In this document: positions 1-9,382 of the stretch, in pieces
How the letters are laid out: the number at the start of each line of letters is the position of its first letter
How positions within the stretch are numbered: position 1 is the stretch's first letter
NCBI RefSeq assembly: GCF_010747415.1
Contig: NZ_JAAGNZ010000002.1
Coordinates: 1,736,001 to 1,800,000, forward strand
Direction of reading: 5' to 3'
From: Spirosoma agri
GTDB lineage: Bacteria > Bacteroidota > Bacteroidia > Cytophagales > Spirosomataceae
DNA: 64,000 bases
Program-made: the position numbers and the translations under genes
Notes under the pieces: generated by a model
What the model was told of the DNA's origin: nothing
Database searches by the model: none
Seen by the model: only the letters and a program-made list of their open reading frames with translations

Positions 1-2009
1 TCGTAACCGGACAGATTCTGGCTTAGTTCGGCCGGGCCGAGAATTGTGACGCGACAGCCCATCTGCTGCAACGCGGCAGGAACCTCATCGCCAGCTCCAA
101 CGATGTAGCCTACATTCTTAGCCGTTACTTTTACGTCCAGTTTGACCAGCTTGGCTTCGGCAGGAGGGAAGAGCGTTTGCGTTGGAATGTGCTTGTAGGC
201 AATGATGCGCAGCCCGGTTGTGAATGTGCCGTCTGGTGTTCCGGTGTTCATAACGGCTTGTAGTTTGCCATTCTGAGCCTGGGCCGTCGGGATAATTTTG
301 AACGTTACCCGTTGCTCACTTCCCTTACCCGCCAGCGAGAAAGGCAGTGATGCTGGTTCAACTGTCCAGCCTGAGGGGGCATTGATTTTTACGGTTCCCG
401 ATACATTGGCCCGTCCCGCCCGCAGGACAAGTTCCGCCGTTTTAGGTGTTGCATCCGAGAACGCATATACCCGTTCTGTCATATTAGCCGTTACGTCAGG
501 CTGGATGATAAAGGGCCGGTAAATCTCGCCATCGACCGGGTCCGTTGATTTGTATACAACCGGCCGGCTGAAGGTAAACCGTTGGCCGCTAATCTCGAAC
601 GTATAGCTGGCCGTTAGTGCGGGCGGATTTTCGGGTAATCCGATAAGCTGTTGATTGTCGACCTGAAATACGCCTTTAACGATTGGTTTTTCGAGCCAGT
701 AGGGTTGTGAAATTTTCTGCGTTTTCGGGATAGTCACGAGCGTTGGCAACAGCACCACATCGTTTGGTTTGAGGGCCAGATTCAGCGTCGTATCCTTACC
801 CGTCGAGTAGCGGACATTTACCAGCGTAACGGGTACGTCGGTCCGGCTGACGATATTGGTTGCTATTTTGATGGTTTCGCCGGGCGTGGCGGCAAAGTCG
901 GTTGGATTGGTTTCAAACCACAGGCCCAGGCATTGCCGAATCAGCGTTTCTACTTCCTGTCGCTTGGCCTTGACGTAAATCGACGTGGTGTCGAGTTTGT
1001 TGAGGGCACCGTATAGCTGGACCAGCGCGGGCACCGACGCATCGGGTTGATCGGGTTTGAAGCTGGCAATGAGTTTGGTAACTTGTCCCTGCACAGCGGC
1101 ACTGTTAGGCACCCGTTTCCAGGTCAGGTCAATACCATCGAGTGGATCTTTTTCGACCGGATCTCCGCCTTTCAGCAGCAGATAGTCGATGCGGGCACTC
1201 CGGTTAGCAGCTACCCCAAATCCCTGACTCTTGTGCTGACTACGACTTTCGGAGGCAATCTCACCGTATGATTTGCCCAGCAATGGGTTGTACAAACCCG
1301 TTTCGATACCGATCAGGTTACCGGCTTCGTCGGGTTTTTTATTGCTCATGAACGCACCGGGAATAAACATATTCCAGAGAATGCGCTTGGCCTGCCAGGG
1401 CTTCACGTAGGTCAGCTGTTCGGGAAATTTCGTCGGATCGTTAGAAATCTTGAATGCCTGCTCGGCTAGAAAGCCGGATGCGCTATGGTGACCGTGACCC
1501 GCACGGGCGTCGGGCGGAAAACGGGTGATAATGACATCTGGCTGGTACTTACGGATCATCCAGACAACGTCGGCCAGCACTTTATCCTGCCCCCACGTCC
1601 GAACGGCTTCGTCCGTCGATTTAGAAAAACCGAAGTCGTAAGCGCGGCTGAAAAACTGGTCGGGCCCATCAACGCGCCGGGCGGCCAGCAACTCCTGCGT
1701 GCGAATGACGCCAATGTTTTCGCCCTGTTCCGGACCGATCAGGTTTTGGCCGCCATCGCCCCGTGTCAGCGACAGATAACCCGTCCGCACCAGTCGATCC
1801 TTGGCCAGATAAGCCAGCATCAGCGTATTCTCATCGTCGGGGTGAGCGGCTATGTACAATACTGACCCCAGCACGTTCAATTTTTTCAGGTTGGATAAAA
1901 TTTCGCCGGGTGCTGGGGGTTTGATTGGGCCGTAAGGAACCTGAGCGAATAGGGTTGACACAAGGGAACAACCAAGAAGTAGGGCAGACAGGCGTTTGCG
2001 TAGAGACAC
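1..2009 (-). CDS. PIG-L (LmbE-like) family deacetylase, exported, C-terminus cut by window edge
   Basis: Zinc-dependent deacetylase of the PIG-L/LmbE family, incomplete: 669 residues are visible and no stop is reached before the window edge. The start is GTG at 2009. An in-frame TAA lies six codons upstream and no ATG competes. The first 23 residues form a signal peptide ending in FAQ. The metal-binding HPDDE motif lies at about residues 56-60 and a GHGHHSAS segment at about 170-177 probably supplies a further metal ligand. The region after about residue 290 is beta-rich and outside the catalytic core, as in the long (about 800-residue) Bacteroidota members of the family. By family the enzyme should remove N-acetyl groups from an amino sugar or similar substrate outside the cytoplasm; the substrate is unknown. 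It is divergent from the GH20 hexosaminidase at 2259, so both may serve amino-sugar turnover (inference). Confidence 0.88.
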   Translation of the reverse strand, partial: MSLRKRLSALLLGCSLVSTLFAQVPYGPIKPPAPGEILSNLKKLNVLGSVLYIAAHPDDENTLMLAYLAKDRLVRTGYLSLTRGDGGQNLIGPEQGENIGVIRTQELLAARRVDGPDQFFSRAYDFGFSKSTDEAVRTWGQDKVLADVVWMIRKYQPDVIITRFPPDARAGHGHHSASGFLAEQAFKISNDPTKFPEQLTYVKPWQAKRILWNMFIPGAFMSNKKPDEAGNLIGIETGLYNPLLGKSYGEIASESRSQHKSQGFGVAANRSARIDYLLLKGGDPVEKDPLDGIDLTWKRVPNSAAVQGQVTKLIASFKPDQPDASVPALVQLYGALNKLDTTSIYVKAKRQEVETLIRQCLGLWFETNPTDFAATPGETIKIATNIVSRTDVPVTLVNVRYSTGKDTTLNLALKPNDVVLLPTLVTIPKTQKISQPYWLEKPIVKGVFQVDNQQLIGLPENPPALTASYTFEISGQRFTFSRPVVYKSTDPVDGEIYRPFIIQPDVTANMTERVYAFSDATPKTAELVLRAGRANVSGTVKINAPSGWTVEPASLPFSLAGKGSEQRVTFKIIPTAQAQNGKLQAVMNTGTPDGTFTTGLRIIAYKHIPTQTLFPPAEAKLVKLDVKVTAKNVGYIVGAGDEVPAALQQMGCRVTILGPAELSQNLSGY

Positions 2010-2169
2010 GGTGAAGAAGCGATTTTAGGCTATCGGCCAAATTTACACGTTATGCAGGACTTTCTTGTTGAACTTTCCGGAGCTTTACCGGTACAATGCC
2101 TAGTCAACTCTAAAAATGAGTAGTTAAAAACGCGCAGTCGTTTAACGCAAACACTAGATACTGTGTCGT

Positions 2170-2177
2170 TAACTTTG
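2170..2177 (+). promoter_or_regulatory. Candidate -7 promoter element for the GH20 gene
   Basis: TAACTTTG fits the Bacteroidota -7 consensus TAnnTTTG, about 80 bp upstream of the hexosaminidase start. No clear TTG -33 element is seen 19 bp upstream, so this is only a candidate. Confidence 0.4.
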
Positions 2178-2258
2178 GGTGGATAAGGTTTGGCGCGGCT
2201 GGCAAATCGTTAAATTAGCACCGAAATAACGTCGATTACCTGTCAAACCCTTATTCGC

Positions 2259-4139
2259 ATGAACATACCAAGCGTTGGTAGTTTATTTCTGTTTTTCCTG
2301 GTGCATGTTGCCAGTGCGCAACAGCCCATTCATCTTATTCCTCAGCCCGTTGATGTGCAACCGCAACAGGGTACGTTTACGATCAGCAAAACCACAACGA
2401 TTAGCTACAATCAGCCCAAAGCCCAGGCGGTAGCCGCCATGACGGCGCAACAACTGAATACACCAACCGGGTTTGGACTAAACGCAAAATCCGGTAAAAA
2501 AGGTGCGATCCAGTTCGATCTGAACGCAACACCGAATCCAAAGCTCGGTAAAGAAGGCTACACGCTTGATGCCTCGTCGAAAGGGGTCGTTATCACGGCC
2601 AACGAGCCAGCCGGTCTTTTCTACGGAATGCAGTCGCTGATTCAGCTTCTACCTAAAGAAATTGAAAGTAAGAAGCCCGCCAGTGCCGCCTGGACACTGC
2701 CCGCCGTTCGTATCACCGATTACCCGCGCTTTGCTTGGCGGGGTATTATGCTCGATGTGAGTCGCCATTTCTTCTCCAAAGAAGACGTGAAAAAATACAT
2801 CGATGAGATTGCTAAGCTGAAATACAACACCTTTCACTGGCACCTGAGCGATGATAACGGCTGGCGAATCGAGATCAAGTCATTGCCCAAACTGACGGAA
2901 GTCGGAGCCTGGCGCGTTCAGCGGTCGGGTCATTTTGGCGACCGACTCGACCCTAAACCGGGCGAAGCTGTTCCATACGGCGGTTTTTATACCCAGGAGG
3001 ACATCAAAGAAGTTGTCAAATTCGCGCAGGATCGTAACGTTACCATCGTTCCCGAAATCGACGTTCCCGGTCATAGTATGGCCGCCCTGGCTGCCTATCC
3101 AGAGCTGAGTTGCACCAAAACGCCGGTCATGGTCAATCCCGGAACGGCCTTTGCCACCTGGTACGGCAACGGGACGTTCAAGATGTTCCAGGAAAACACA
3201 CTGAATCCGTCGGATGAAAAAGTGTATGAGTTTCTGGATAAGGTTTTCACCGAAGTAGCGGCCCTTTTTCCGAATCCGTACATCCACGTCGGTGGCGATG
3301 AGTGCTACAAAGGCTACTGGGCACAGGACCCCGGTTGTCAGGCGCTGATGAAGCAGTTAAACATTCGGCACGTTGAAGACTTGCAGGGGTACTTCATGAA
3401 CCGCGTTGAGAAGATTCTGAAAGCAAAAGGGAAAAAGCTGCTCGGCTGGGACGAAATTCTGGAAGGTGGTATTTCGCCGGAAGCAACGCTGATGAGCTGG
3501 CGGGGTATTAAGGGCGGCATCGAAGCCGCTCAGATGGGCCATGACGTGGTGATGACCCCATCGACGTTTGCCTACATCGATTATCAGCAGAGCGACGTCG
3601 ATCCGCCTATTTATGCGATGCTGCGTACCAAAAAAAGCTACAGTTTTGATCCGGTGCCCGAGGGTGTCGACGCGAAACACATTCTGGGCGGGCAGGCCAA
3701 TCTCTGGACGGAACAGATTCCGACGCTTCGTTACGCCGAGTACATGACCTATCCACGCGGGTGGGCACTGGCCGATGTGTACTGGTCGCCGAAGGAGTCG
3801 AAAAACTGGGAAAAATTTGTGCCTCGTATGGAAGCTCATTTTGACCGTGCCGATGTGGCGCAGGTCAATTATTCGCGGGCGGTTTACGACGCGATTATCA
3901 AAACGAGCCAGAAGAACGGGAAACTGGTGCTGGAACTGGACAGTGAGGTGCCTAACCTGGATATCTACTACACGATTGACGATACCATGCCCGACGCCTT
4001 TTCGACGAAGTACAGGCAGGCGGTCGAATTACCGGAAGGACCGATCACGCTTCGGGTGATCACGTACCGGGCCGGAAAACCGATTGGGCATTTGATCGTT
4101 ATGTCGCGCGACGCGTTGCAGAAGCGTGCCGGACGGTGA
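2259..4139 (+). CDS. Beta-N-acetylhexosaminidase, glycoside hydrolase family 20
   Basis: Exported GH20 enzyme that releases terminal beta-linked GlcNAc or GalNAc by substrate-assisted catalysis. Residues 1-20 are a signal peptide ending near ASAQQ. A GH20b-type N-terminal domain follows (about 24-150). The TIM barrel runs from about 155 to 510 and begins with FAWRGIMLDVSRHFFSKEDV. The catalytic Asp-Glu pair is in HVGGDEC (D347, E348), and HWHLSDDNGWRIEIKSLP is the usual family substrate loop. The last 85 residues resemble the chitobiase/hexosaminidase C-terminal beta-sandwich. At 626 residues the length is normal for the family. The gene stands alone between a divergent PIG-L deacetylase and a gamma-glutamyltransferase gene. 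Its place in wall recycling or chitin-type glycan use is an inference from the family. Confidence 0.95.
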   Translation: MNIPSVGSLFLFFLVHVASAQQPIHLIPQPVDVQPQQGTFTISKTTTISYNQPKAQAVAAMTAQQLNTPTGFGLNAKSGKKGAIQFDLNATPNPKLGKEGYTLDASSKGVVITANEPAGLFYGMQSLIQLLPKEIESKKPASAAWTLPAVRITDYPRFAWRGIMLDVSRHFFSKEDVKKYIDEIAKLKYNTFHWHLSDDNGWRIEIKSLPKLTEVGAWRVQRSGHFGDRLDPKPGEAVPYGGFYTQEDIKEVVKFAQDRNVTIVPEIDVPGHSMAALAAYPELSCTKTPVMVNPGTAFATWYGNGTFKMFQENTLNPSDEKVYEFLDKVFTEVAALFPNPYIHVGGDECYKGYWAQDPGCQALMKQLNIRHVEDLQGYFMNRVEKILKAKGKKLLGWDEILEGGISPEATLMSWRGIKGGIEAAQMGHDVVMTPSTFAYIDYQQSDVDPPIYAMLRTKKSYSFDPVPEGVDAKHILGGQANLWTEQIPTLRYAEYMTYPRGWALADVYWSPKESKNWEKFVPRMEAHFDRADVAQVNYSRAVYDAIIKTSQKNGKLVLELDSEVPNLDIYYTIDDTMPDAFSTKYRQAVELPEGPITLRVITYRAGKPIGHLIVMSRDALQKRAGR

Positions 4140-4154
4140 GTGGTGATGCTGCTT

Positions 4155-4262
4155 GTTTACCCTCACCCCCAACCCCTCTCCCAAAACGGGAGAGGGGAGA
4201 AAAAACTGGTATTTGCGCTCCCCTCGCCCAGAATGGGATAGGGGTTGGGGGTGAGGGTAAAC
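4155..4262. repeat. Long palindromic intergenic repeat (C/G-rich)
   Basis: A perfect 22-bp inverted repeat bounds this 108-bp element; the left arm starts GTTTACCCTCACCCCC and the right arm ends GGGGTGAGGGTAAAC. Inside are two smaller hairpins, CCTCTCCC/GGGAGAGG and one built on CTCCCCTCGCCC. It fills the gap between the GH20 and gamma-glutamyltransferase genes and may act as a transcript end for GH20. Confidence 0.85.
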
Positions 4263-4354
4263 CTTTAGAATCGGCTTTTGTCATCGGATGACAGAAAGTA
4301 GGTGCACACGTAATTCAGTACAACCGGATACAACTCAATCAACAAACCTCTTTC

Positions 4355-6058
4355 ATGAAACACCCTTTATTGGTCAGTGCCTTGCTTTTAGCGGGCGGCT
4401 TGGCATCGTCGACCTACGCGCAGGATCGGCTCAGCGGGAAAACCTTCGCAACGCGGGCCGTGGTGATGGCCCGGCACGGAATGGCTTGCACATCACATCC
4501 CCTTTCGACCCAGGCTGCGGTCGACGTACTTCGGTCAGGGGGCAACGCCATCGACGCGGCTATTGCGGCCAATGCGATGGAGGGGCTGGTTGAACCGCAC
4601 GTCAACGGCATCGGTGGTGATCTCTTTGCGATCGTCTGGGATGCCAAAACCAAAAAGTTGTATGGACTTAACGCGTCAGGACGGTCACCGTATAGCCTGA
4701 CGCTGGCCGAACTGCAAAAGCGGGGTTTGAAACATATTCCGTCGGATGGACCACTGCCTGTTTCGGTGCCGGGTTGTGTCGATGGGTGGTTTGAACTGCA
4801 CAAGCGGTTTGGCCGGACACCCATGCCTAAAATCCTGTCACACGCCATTCGCTACGCCCGCGAAGGCTACCCGGTTCACGACGAAGCCGCTTATTACTGG
4901 CCCACTATGTTGAACCGGTTCGGTAAATACCCTAATGTGAAGGAAACCTACGCCATCAACGGAGCTGCACCGAAACGGGGTGATTTGTTCAAGAATCCCG
5001 CATTGGCCAATACACTCGAAAAGATTGCCAAAGGGGGACGGGATGCGTTTTATAAAGGGGATATTGCGCAGAGCATCGATGGGTTCATGAAAAAGATGGG
5101 CGGTTACCTCAGCGCGAAAGACCTGGCCGATCATACCTCGGAATGGGTTGAGCCGGTCTCGACCAATTACCGGGGCTACGATGTGTGGGAGTTGCCGCCA
5201 AATAGTCAGGGTATCGCTGCGTTGCAGATGCTGAACATTCTTGAAGGATACGATTTTTCGCAAACGCCCTGGGGAAGTCCCGAACACATCCACCGGTTTA
5301 TCGAAGCGAAGAAGCTGGCGTTCGAAGATCGCGCCAAATACTATGCCGACCCGGCGTTTGCCAAGATCCCCGTGAAGGAACTGGTATCGAAGGAGTATGC
5401 CACTGAACGCCGTAAGCTCATCGACCTGACGCGCGCAGCCAGTCGCGTGGATGCGGGTAATCCGGCGTTGAAACAGGGCGACACCATCTACCTGACCGTT
5501 GCCGACGACGAAGGAAATATGGTCTCGCTGATCCAGAGTAACTACCGTGGATTTGGTTCGGGTATGGTTCCTGATGGCCTTGGCTTTATGCTTCAGGATC
5601 GGGGTGAGTTGTACAGCCTGATCGACGGACAGAATAACACCTTTGCGCCCCACAAACGACCCTTTCAGACCATTATTCCCGCGTTTATAACGAAAGATGG
5701 GGAACCGTTTATGAGCTTCGGCGTGATGGGTGGAAGCTTTCAGCCGCTGGGCCACGTTCAGATCGTTATGAACATGATCGATTTCGGGATGAATCCGCAG
5801 GAAGCGGGCGATGCGCCCCGGATCGATCATTCGGGGTCATCGGAGCCAACCGGCGAAAAAATGACGGATTCGGGTCTGATAACGCTGGAATCGGGGTATC
5901 CCTACGAAACGATCCGTGACCTGATGCGCCGGGGTCACAAGGTCGGTTACGGCATGGGGGGCTACGGTGGCTATCAGGCCATTATGTACGACCCCAAAAA
6001 TAAAGTCTATCATGGGGCCACTGAATCCCGCAAGGACGGCCAGGCCGCTGGCTTCTGA
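4355..6058 (+). CDS. ggt: Gamma-glutamyltransferase family protein
   Basis: N-terminal-nucleophile hydrolase that cleaves or transfers the gamma-glutamyl group of glutathione and related compounds, normally in the periplasm after self-cleavage into two subunits. Residues 1-23 are a signal peptide ending in TYAQ. The conserved early segment GGNAIDAAIAAN lies near residues 63-75. The processing site and nucleophile is T377 in GDTIYLTVADDEGN, which aligns with T391 of the E. coli enzyme when the DEGN/DGN motifs are matched; the second Thr of the usual TT(H) is Ile here. The small subunit carries the late motif GVMGGSFQPLGHVQ. The length of 567 residues is normal. The variation around the nucleophile means the acceptor or substrate may differ from glutathione, so family assignment is firm and exact substrate is not. 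Confidence 0.92.
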   Translation: MKHPLLVSALLLAGGLASSTYAQDRLSGKTFATRAVVMARHGMACTSHPLSTQAAVDVLRSGGNAIDAAIAANAMEGLVEPHVNGIGGDLFAIVWDAKTKKLYGLNASGRSPYSLTLAELQKRGLKHIPSDGPLPVSVPGCVDGWFELHKRFGRTPMPKILSHAIRYAREGYPVHDEAAYYWPTMLNRFGKYPNVKETYAINGAAPKRGDLFKNPALANTLEKIAKGGRDAFYKGDIAQSIDGFMKKMGGYLSAKDLADHTSEWVEPVSTNYRGYDVWELPPNSQGIAALQMLNILEGYDFSQTPWGSPEHIHRFIEAKKLAFEDRAKYYADPAFAKIPVKELVSKEYATERRKLIDLTRAASRVDAGNPALKQGDTIYLTVADDEGNMVSLIQSNYRGFGSGMVPDGLGFMLQDRGELYSLIDGQNNTFAPHKRPFQTIIPAFITKDGEPFMSFGVMGGSFQPLGHVQIVMNMIDFGMNPQEAGDAPRIDHSGSSEPTGEKMTDSGLITLESGYPYETIRDLMRRGHKVGYGMGGYGGYQAIMYDPKNKVYHGATESRKDGQAAGF

Positions 6059-6074
6059 TAATCGTTGAACGAAG

Positions 6075-6100
6075 CCCCTCTCCTTGTTTCAGGAGAGGGG
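6075..6100. terminator. Hairpin between convergent genes
   Basis: A hairpin of CCCCTCTCCT and AGGAGAGGGG with a six-base loop lies between the convergent gamma-glutamyltransferase and amidohydrolase genes. It has no clean T run on either side, so it may be a weak or factor-assisted bidirectional end. Its arm sequence resembles the internal hairpin of the repeat at 4155-4262. Confidence 0.5.
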
Positions 6101-6113
6101 TTGTGGTGAATAC

Positions 6114-9100
6114 TTACGGGCGCGTCAGCAATCGGTCAATGGGCATGACCTGCCCGTTTTTAATGACTTGCTCAACGTTCAGCGCATCGGTTATTTTGGT
6201 CAGCGGATCACCGTTGACGATGACCAGATCGGCGAGTTTTCCCGGTTCGATGGAGCCTAAATCCTTGCTGACACCCACCGTTTCGGCGGCCCAGAGTGTA
6301 GCCGAACGTAGCGCCTGATAAGGTGTTAGACCCGCACCCACAAAGCATTGTAATTCGGTATGGAGACTTAATCCGTAGGGAACAAATGGACTGTCAGTGC
6401 CGGTTGTGACGTGCGCCCCCGCATCAACCAGTGCCTTTACTCCTTTCTGCAAGTTGCCGAAATTGGTCAGATACCCCGGACTGAGCTTGGCGTACTGGGC
6501 TGCTCCCGCCTGAAGTGTGTTGTTGTACTCTTCCGAATAAAAAGCCCGGTATTGTCGGTTCTCGTATAAACTCGGATCTTTCGTACCCAGGACTGAAAAG
6601 CCGCCCTGTAAGGAAGCCGTTGGTGTGATGTTCATGCCGGATTTGGCCAGTAACTGAATCACGTCTTGGTAGCTCCGGTTCATAGCCGTAATCTTGGGCG
6701 AATACCCGCGCCGACTTGTTCCGCCGATATGCTCAACGGCATCCACGTCGTAGCGCATAGCCGGGAAAATTTCGTGCGAGGACACCGGCATACCGTGGGC
6801 GTGAGCGAAGGTCGTAATCCGTTGCTGCATGGCGTCGGGCATCCGAACGTACGTTTTAATCAGGTCGTACCCCAGCCGGACCGAGCGGTTTAGTTCGCGG
6901 TCGAGTTGCTCGTCGGAGTTGATGCTAGTAGCAGCACCGTAATAGATCCGGGTGCCGTCGGTGAGGCCACCGGTGAAAAACTGACGCGGACCGGGCCGGA
7001 CACCACTCGCCCAGGATTCCTTCCGTTCAAGCGCATCGTAGGGGTCAGCACCCGGCTCGCGGATGGAGGTGATACCGAACGAAAGCCATAGCCGCCCAAT
7101 CTTCTCCCCAACCATCGAATGCTGATGCGTGTGCATCTCGAACAGCCCTGGAATAACTGTTTTTGTCGATGCGTCGATCAGCGTACCTGTACGACCCGCT
7201 TTGTGGGGCTCGATGGCTTTAATGCGGTGACCATCGATCAGAATATCGACATTCGTACGGTAAGTCGCTGATTTTCCGTCGAACAACCGTCCGGCGTGGA
7301 CCACGACGGTACCCGTAGGCTGGCTAATTTTCCAGGCCAAATCCATCGGAATTACTTCGATGCGACCATCGGCTACGTAGACCTGTTTCAGAACATCCGT
7401 AGCCAGAACGAGCAAACTCTTTGAATCGCCGGTCCAGGTGGGCGTGTCAACTTGTTCGCTGGTTAGTTGGCGGGGCGTTCCCACGATGGACCCATCCGGT
7501 TTTACGTCCGTCAGCCACAACAACCCATCGAGAACGTAGGCCATTTTGGTGCCATCGGGCGACCAGACCGGGCCGTTTTGACCACGGGTAGCGAGGCTGT
7601 GCGCCAGAGCGGGTGAGACATACCGATCATTCTTACCATCGAGCGAAATCAGCAGCACCTCACTAACGCCTTCCCGATACCGCGACGAGTAGGGGTGAAG
7701 GGCCGACACAGCAATGGTTCTGCCATCCGCCGACCACGTAGCCTGACTGGGAACAAAGATCGACTCGTGTATTTTTTGCGTTTTAGGCACCGTTACGTCA
7801 GCAGTGTAAGTCACATCGGCGGTATAGAGGGTGCTGCGGCCCCAGGCGTTACGCGCATCGCTTTGGTAAAAAGCCACCTTGCTGCCATCGGGCGACCAGG
7901 TCGGGTAGTGGAGATCGTCGGCCATGTCGCTCAGAAGTTTATCCTGACCCGTTTTCAGATCCCGAATCCAGACATCCATGTTGCCGTTGCGATCAGACAC
8001 GTAAACGAGTTTTGTCCCGTCTGGCGACCAGTTCGGTTCAAGTTCCATAGTCGGTCCCTGCGTTATTCGTTCGGGTGATTTCGTGCCTTTTGCCAGTATC
8101 CACAAATCGCCCAGAGCCGCGAACGCGATCTGCTTGCCATCGGGCGAAATAGTTGCTCCCTTGATGCCTTTGACAACCTGCGGCTGCTGGCTATCGAAGT
8201 CGTATGTCTTGCGCTTATACCTGTTACGAGGTAACGCGATGATGGCCTGAAACGGAATCGTCTGTGCTGTTTTGCTGCCAATCTTCCGACGTTTCAGCAG
8301 GCCATTCGCCGTGTACAGGTATTCGTCCGATGAGAACCAGCTTACCCGGAATGGAAATACGTCGTCGGCGACTTCGGTGAGCATTTGTGTTTTATTGTCC
8401 GCTACCGACACCGTTTCCAGCCCACTTTGCGATTTAGTCAGCGCGTTATAAAAAATATGCGAACCATCCGGCTGCCAGGCTGGTCCGGCGAGTTTAGCGT
8501 TCGACGGTGAGACGATCTTTTCGGAGCCACCGGGTGCTGTTACATAAATTCCCGGCGCATCGGTTCGGTCGGAAACGAAGACAACCCGTGACCCATCGGG
8601 CGAGAAGGCCGGATTGAAATCGTTGCCCGAATCGGTGGTGAGTTGGGTTAATTGACCATTGGCCAGCGTAAGTTGCCAGATGTCGTAATTGCCGCTACGA
8701 TCCGACGAGAACACAATCCGTTTTCCATCGGGCGACCACTGCGGTTCGCGGTCATCCTGAATGCCCGACGTTAGTTGTTTTGGCTTGCCGCCCGTTGCCG
8801 GAACGGTCCAGATATGATAGCGGCCATCCCAAAAAGCATGGAACACAATCTGATTCCCATCGGGCGACCAGCTTGGCTGGCGACAGTCACCCAAATTATC
8901 GGTAATGGGCTTAGCGACTCCACCGGTTGCGGGTACTATCCAGATGGTTCCCTGCAAATCGATGACGATCTTCGACTTGTCGGGGGAGAGGTCGGCCGCC
9001 ATGTTGGTACCTTCCGTAACCGTGACCCGAATTGAGTCGATCGTGTTAGCCTTTAATTGGGTTATAAAAAGAAAAAATAGAATTAAGCCAAAAAGGGCTG

Positions 9101-9134
9101 CTCTCGGGTTAATCAGTTCAGGTATAGATTTCAT
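6114..9134 (-). CDS. TolB-type beta-propeller fused to amidohydrolase, exported
   Basis: Large 1006-residue two-part protein. Residues 1-29 are a hydrophobic signal sequence. Residues about 40-600 hold roughly ten PD40/WD40-like repeats of the form WSPDGxxIVFxSDR, the pattern of TolB and of the propeller of peptidase S9/tricorn-like proteins. Residues about 630-1000 are an amidohydrolase TIM barrel: HTHQH near residue 668 gives the first metal pair, LIKTY a possible bridging Lys, SSHE and VEHIGG two further His ligands, and GTDSP the catalytic Asp. PGKLADLVIV is the usual C-terminal imidazolonepropionase-like strand. The enzyme should hydrolyse a cyclic amide, peptide-like or carbamate-type bond outside the cytoplasm; the substrate is unknown. 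The gene stands alone, convergent with ggt. This domain pairing recurs in Bacteroidota and is not a local fusion error. Confidence 0.9.
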   Translation of the reverse strand: MKSIPELINPRAALFGLILFFLFITQLKANTIDSIRVTVTEGTNMAADLSPDKSKIVIDLQGTIWIVPATGGVAKPITDNLGDCRQPSWSPDGNQIVFHAFWDGRYHIWTVPATGGKPKQLTSGIQDDREPQWSPDGKRIVFSSDRSGNYDIWQLTLANGQLTQLTTDSGNDFNPAFSPDGSRVVFVSDRTDAPGIYVTAPGGSEKIVSPSNAKLAGPAWQPDGSHIFYNALTKSQSGLETVSVADNKTQMLTEVADDVFPFRVSWFSSDEYLYTANGLLKRRKIGSKTAQTIPFQAIIALPRNRYKRKTYDFDSQQPQVVKGIKGATISPDGKQIAFAALGDLWILAKGTKSPERITQGPTMELEPNWSPDGTKLVYVSDRNGNMDVWIRDLKTGQDKLLSDMADDLHYPTWSPDGSKVAFYQSDARNAWGRSTLYTADVTYTADVTVPKTQKIHESIFVPSQATWSADGRTIAVSALHPYSSRYREGVSEVLLISLDGKNDRYVSPALAHSLATRGQNGPVWSPDGTKMAYVLDGLLWLTDVKPDGSIVGTPRQLTSEQVDTPTWTGDSKSLLVLATDVLKQVYVADGRIEVIPMDLAWKISQPTGTVVVHAGRLFDGKSATYRTNVDILIDGHRIKAIEPHKAGRTGTLIDASTKTVIPGLFEMHTHQHSMVGEKIGRLWLSFGITSIREPGADPYDALERKESWASGVRPGPRQFFTGGLTDGTRIYYGAATSINSDEQLDRELNRSVRLGYDLIKTYVRMPDAMQQRITTFAHAHGMPVSSHEIFPAMRYDVDAVEHIGGTSRRGYSPKITAMNRSYQDVIQLLAKSGMNITPTASLQGGFSVLGTKDPSLYENRQYRAFYSEEYNNTLQAGAAQYAKLSPGYLTNFGNLQKGVKALVDAGAHVTTGTDSPFVPYGLSLHTELQCFVGAGLTPYQALRSATLWAAETVGVSKDLGSIEPGKLADLVIVNGDPLTKITDALNVEQVIKNGQVMPIDRLLTRP

Positions 9135-9326
9135 AGAGGAAGGACAACGTGCTGATTACGAGTAAGATGGTTAGTTCTGATGATTCAGTTTCTTAACCTA
9201 CACAGCTGCGTTTACACTTCCTAGCGCTGGAATGAATTGACCGGTAATGACCCGAAATCTCCTGAAAAAAACGTACTTATCCTTAAAAAAAGTCAATGTA
9301 AGTCGCTGTTATACAGAGGCAAATTC

Positions 9327-9334
9327 TATATTTG
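9327..9334 (+). promoter_or_regulatory. Candidate -7 promoter element for hppA
   Basis: TATATTTG matches TAnnTTTG and lies 48 bp before the hppA start codon. No clear -33 TTG is visible at the usual distance. Confidence 0.45.
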
Positions 9335-9382
9335 TGAGCATTCCTATTCCTAAATTCATTTTCTAACTTATCAATCAATCAC

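Noticed and set aside
1831-2040. 69-residue minus-strand frame at the start of the PIG-L gene
   Set aside because: It is in a different frame from the PIG-L coding sequence, which starts at GTG 2009 and shows the HPDDE motif.
4838-5830. 330-residue minus-strand frame opposite the gamma-glutamyltransferase gene
   Set aside because: Antisense shadow of a well-supported gene with no domain, signal or ribosome-site support of its own.
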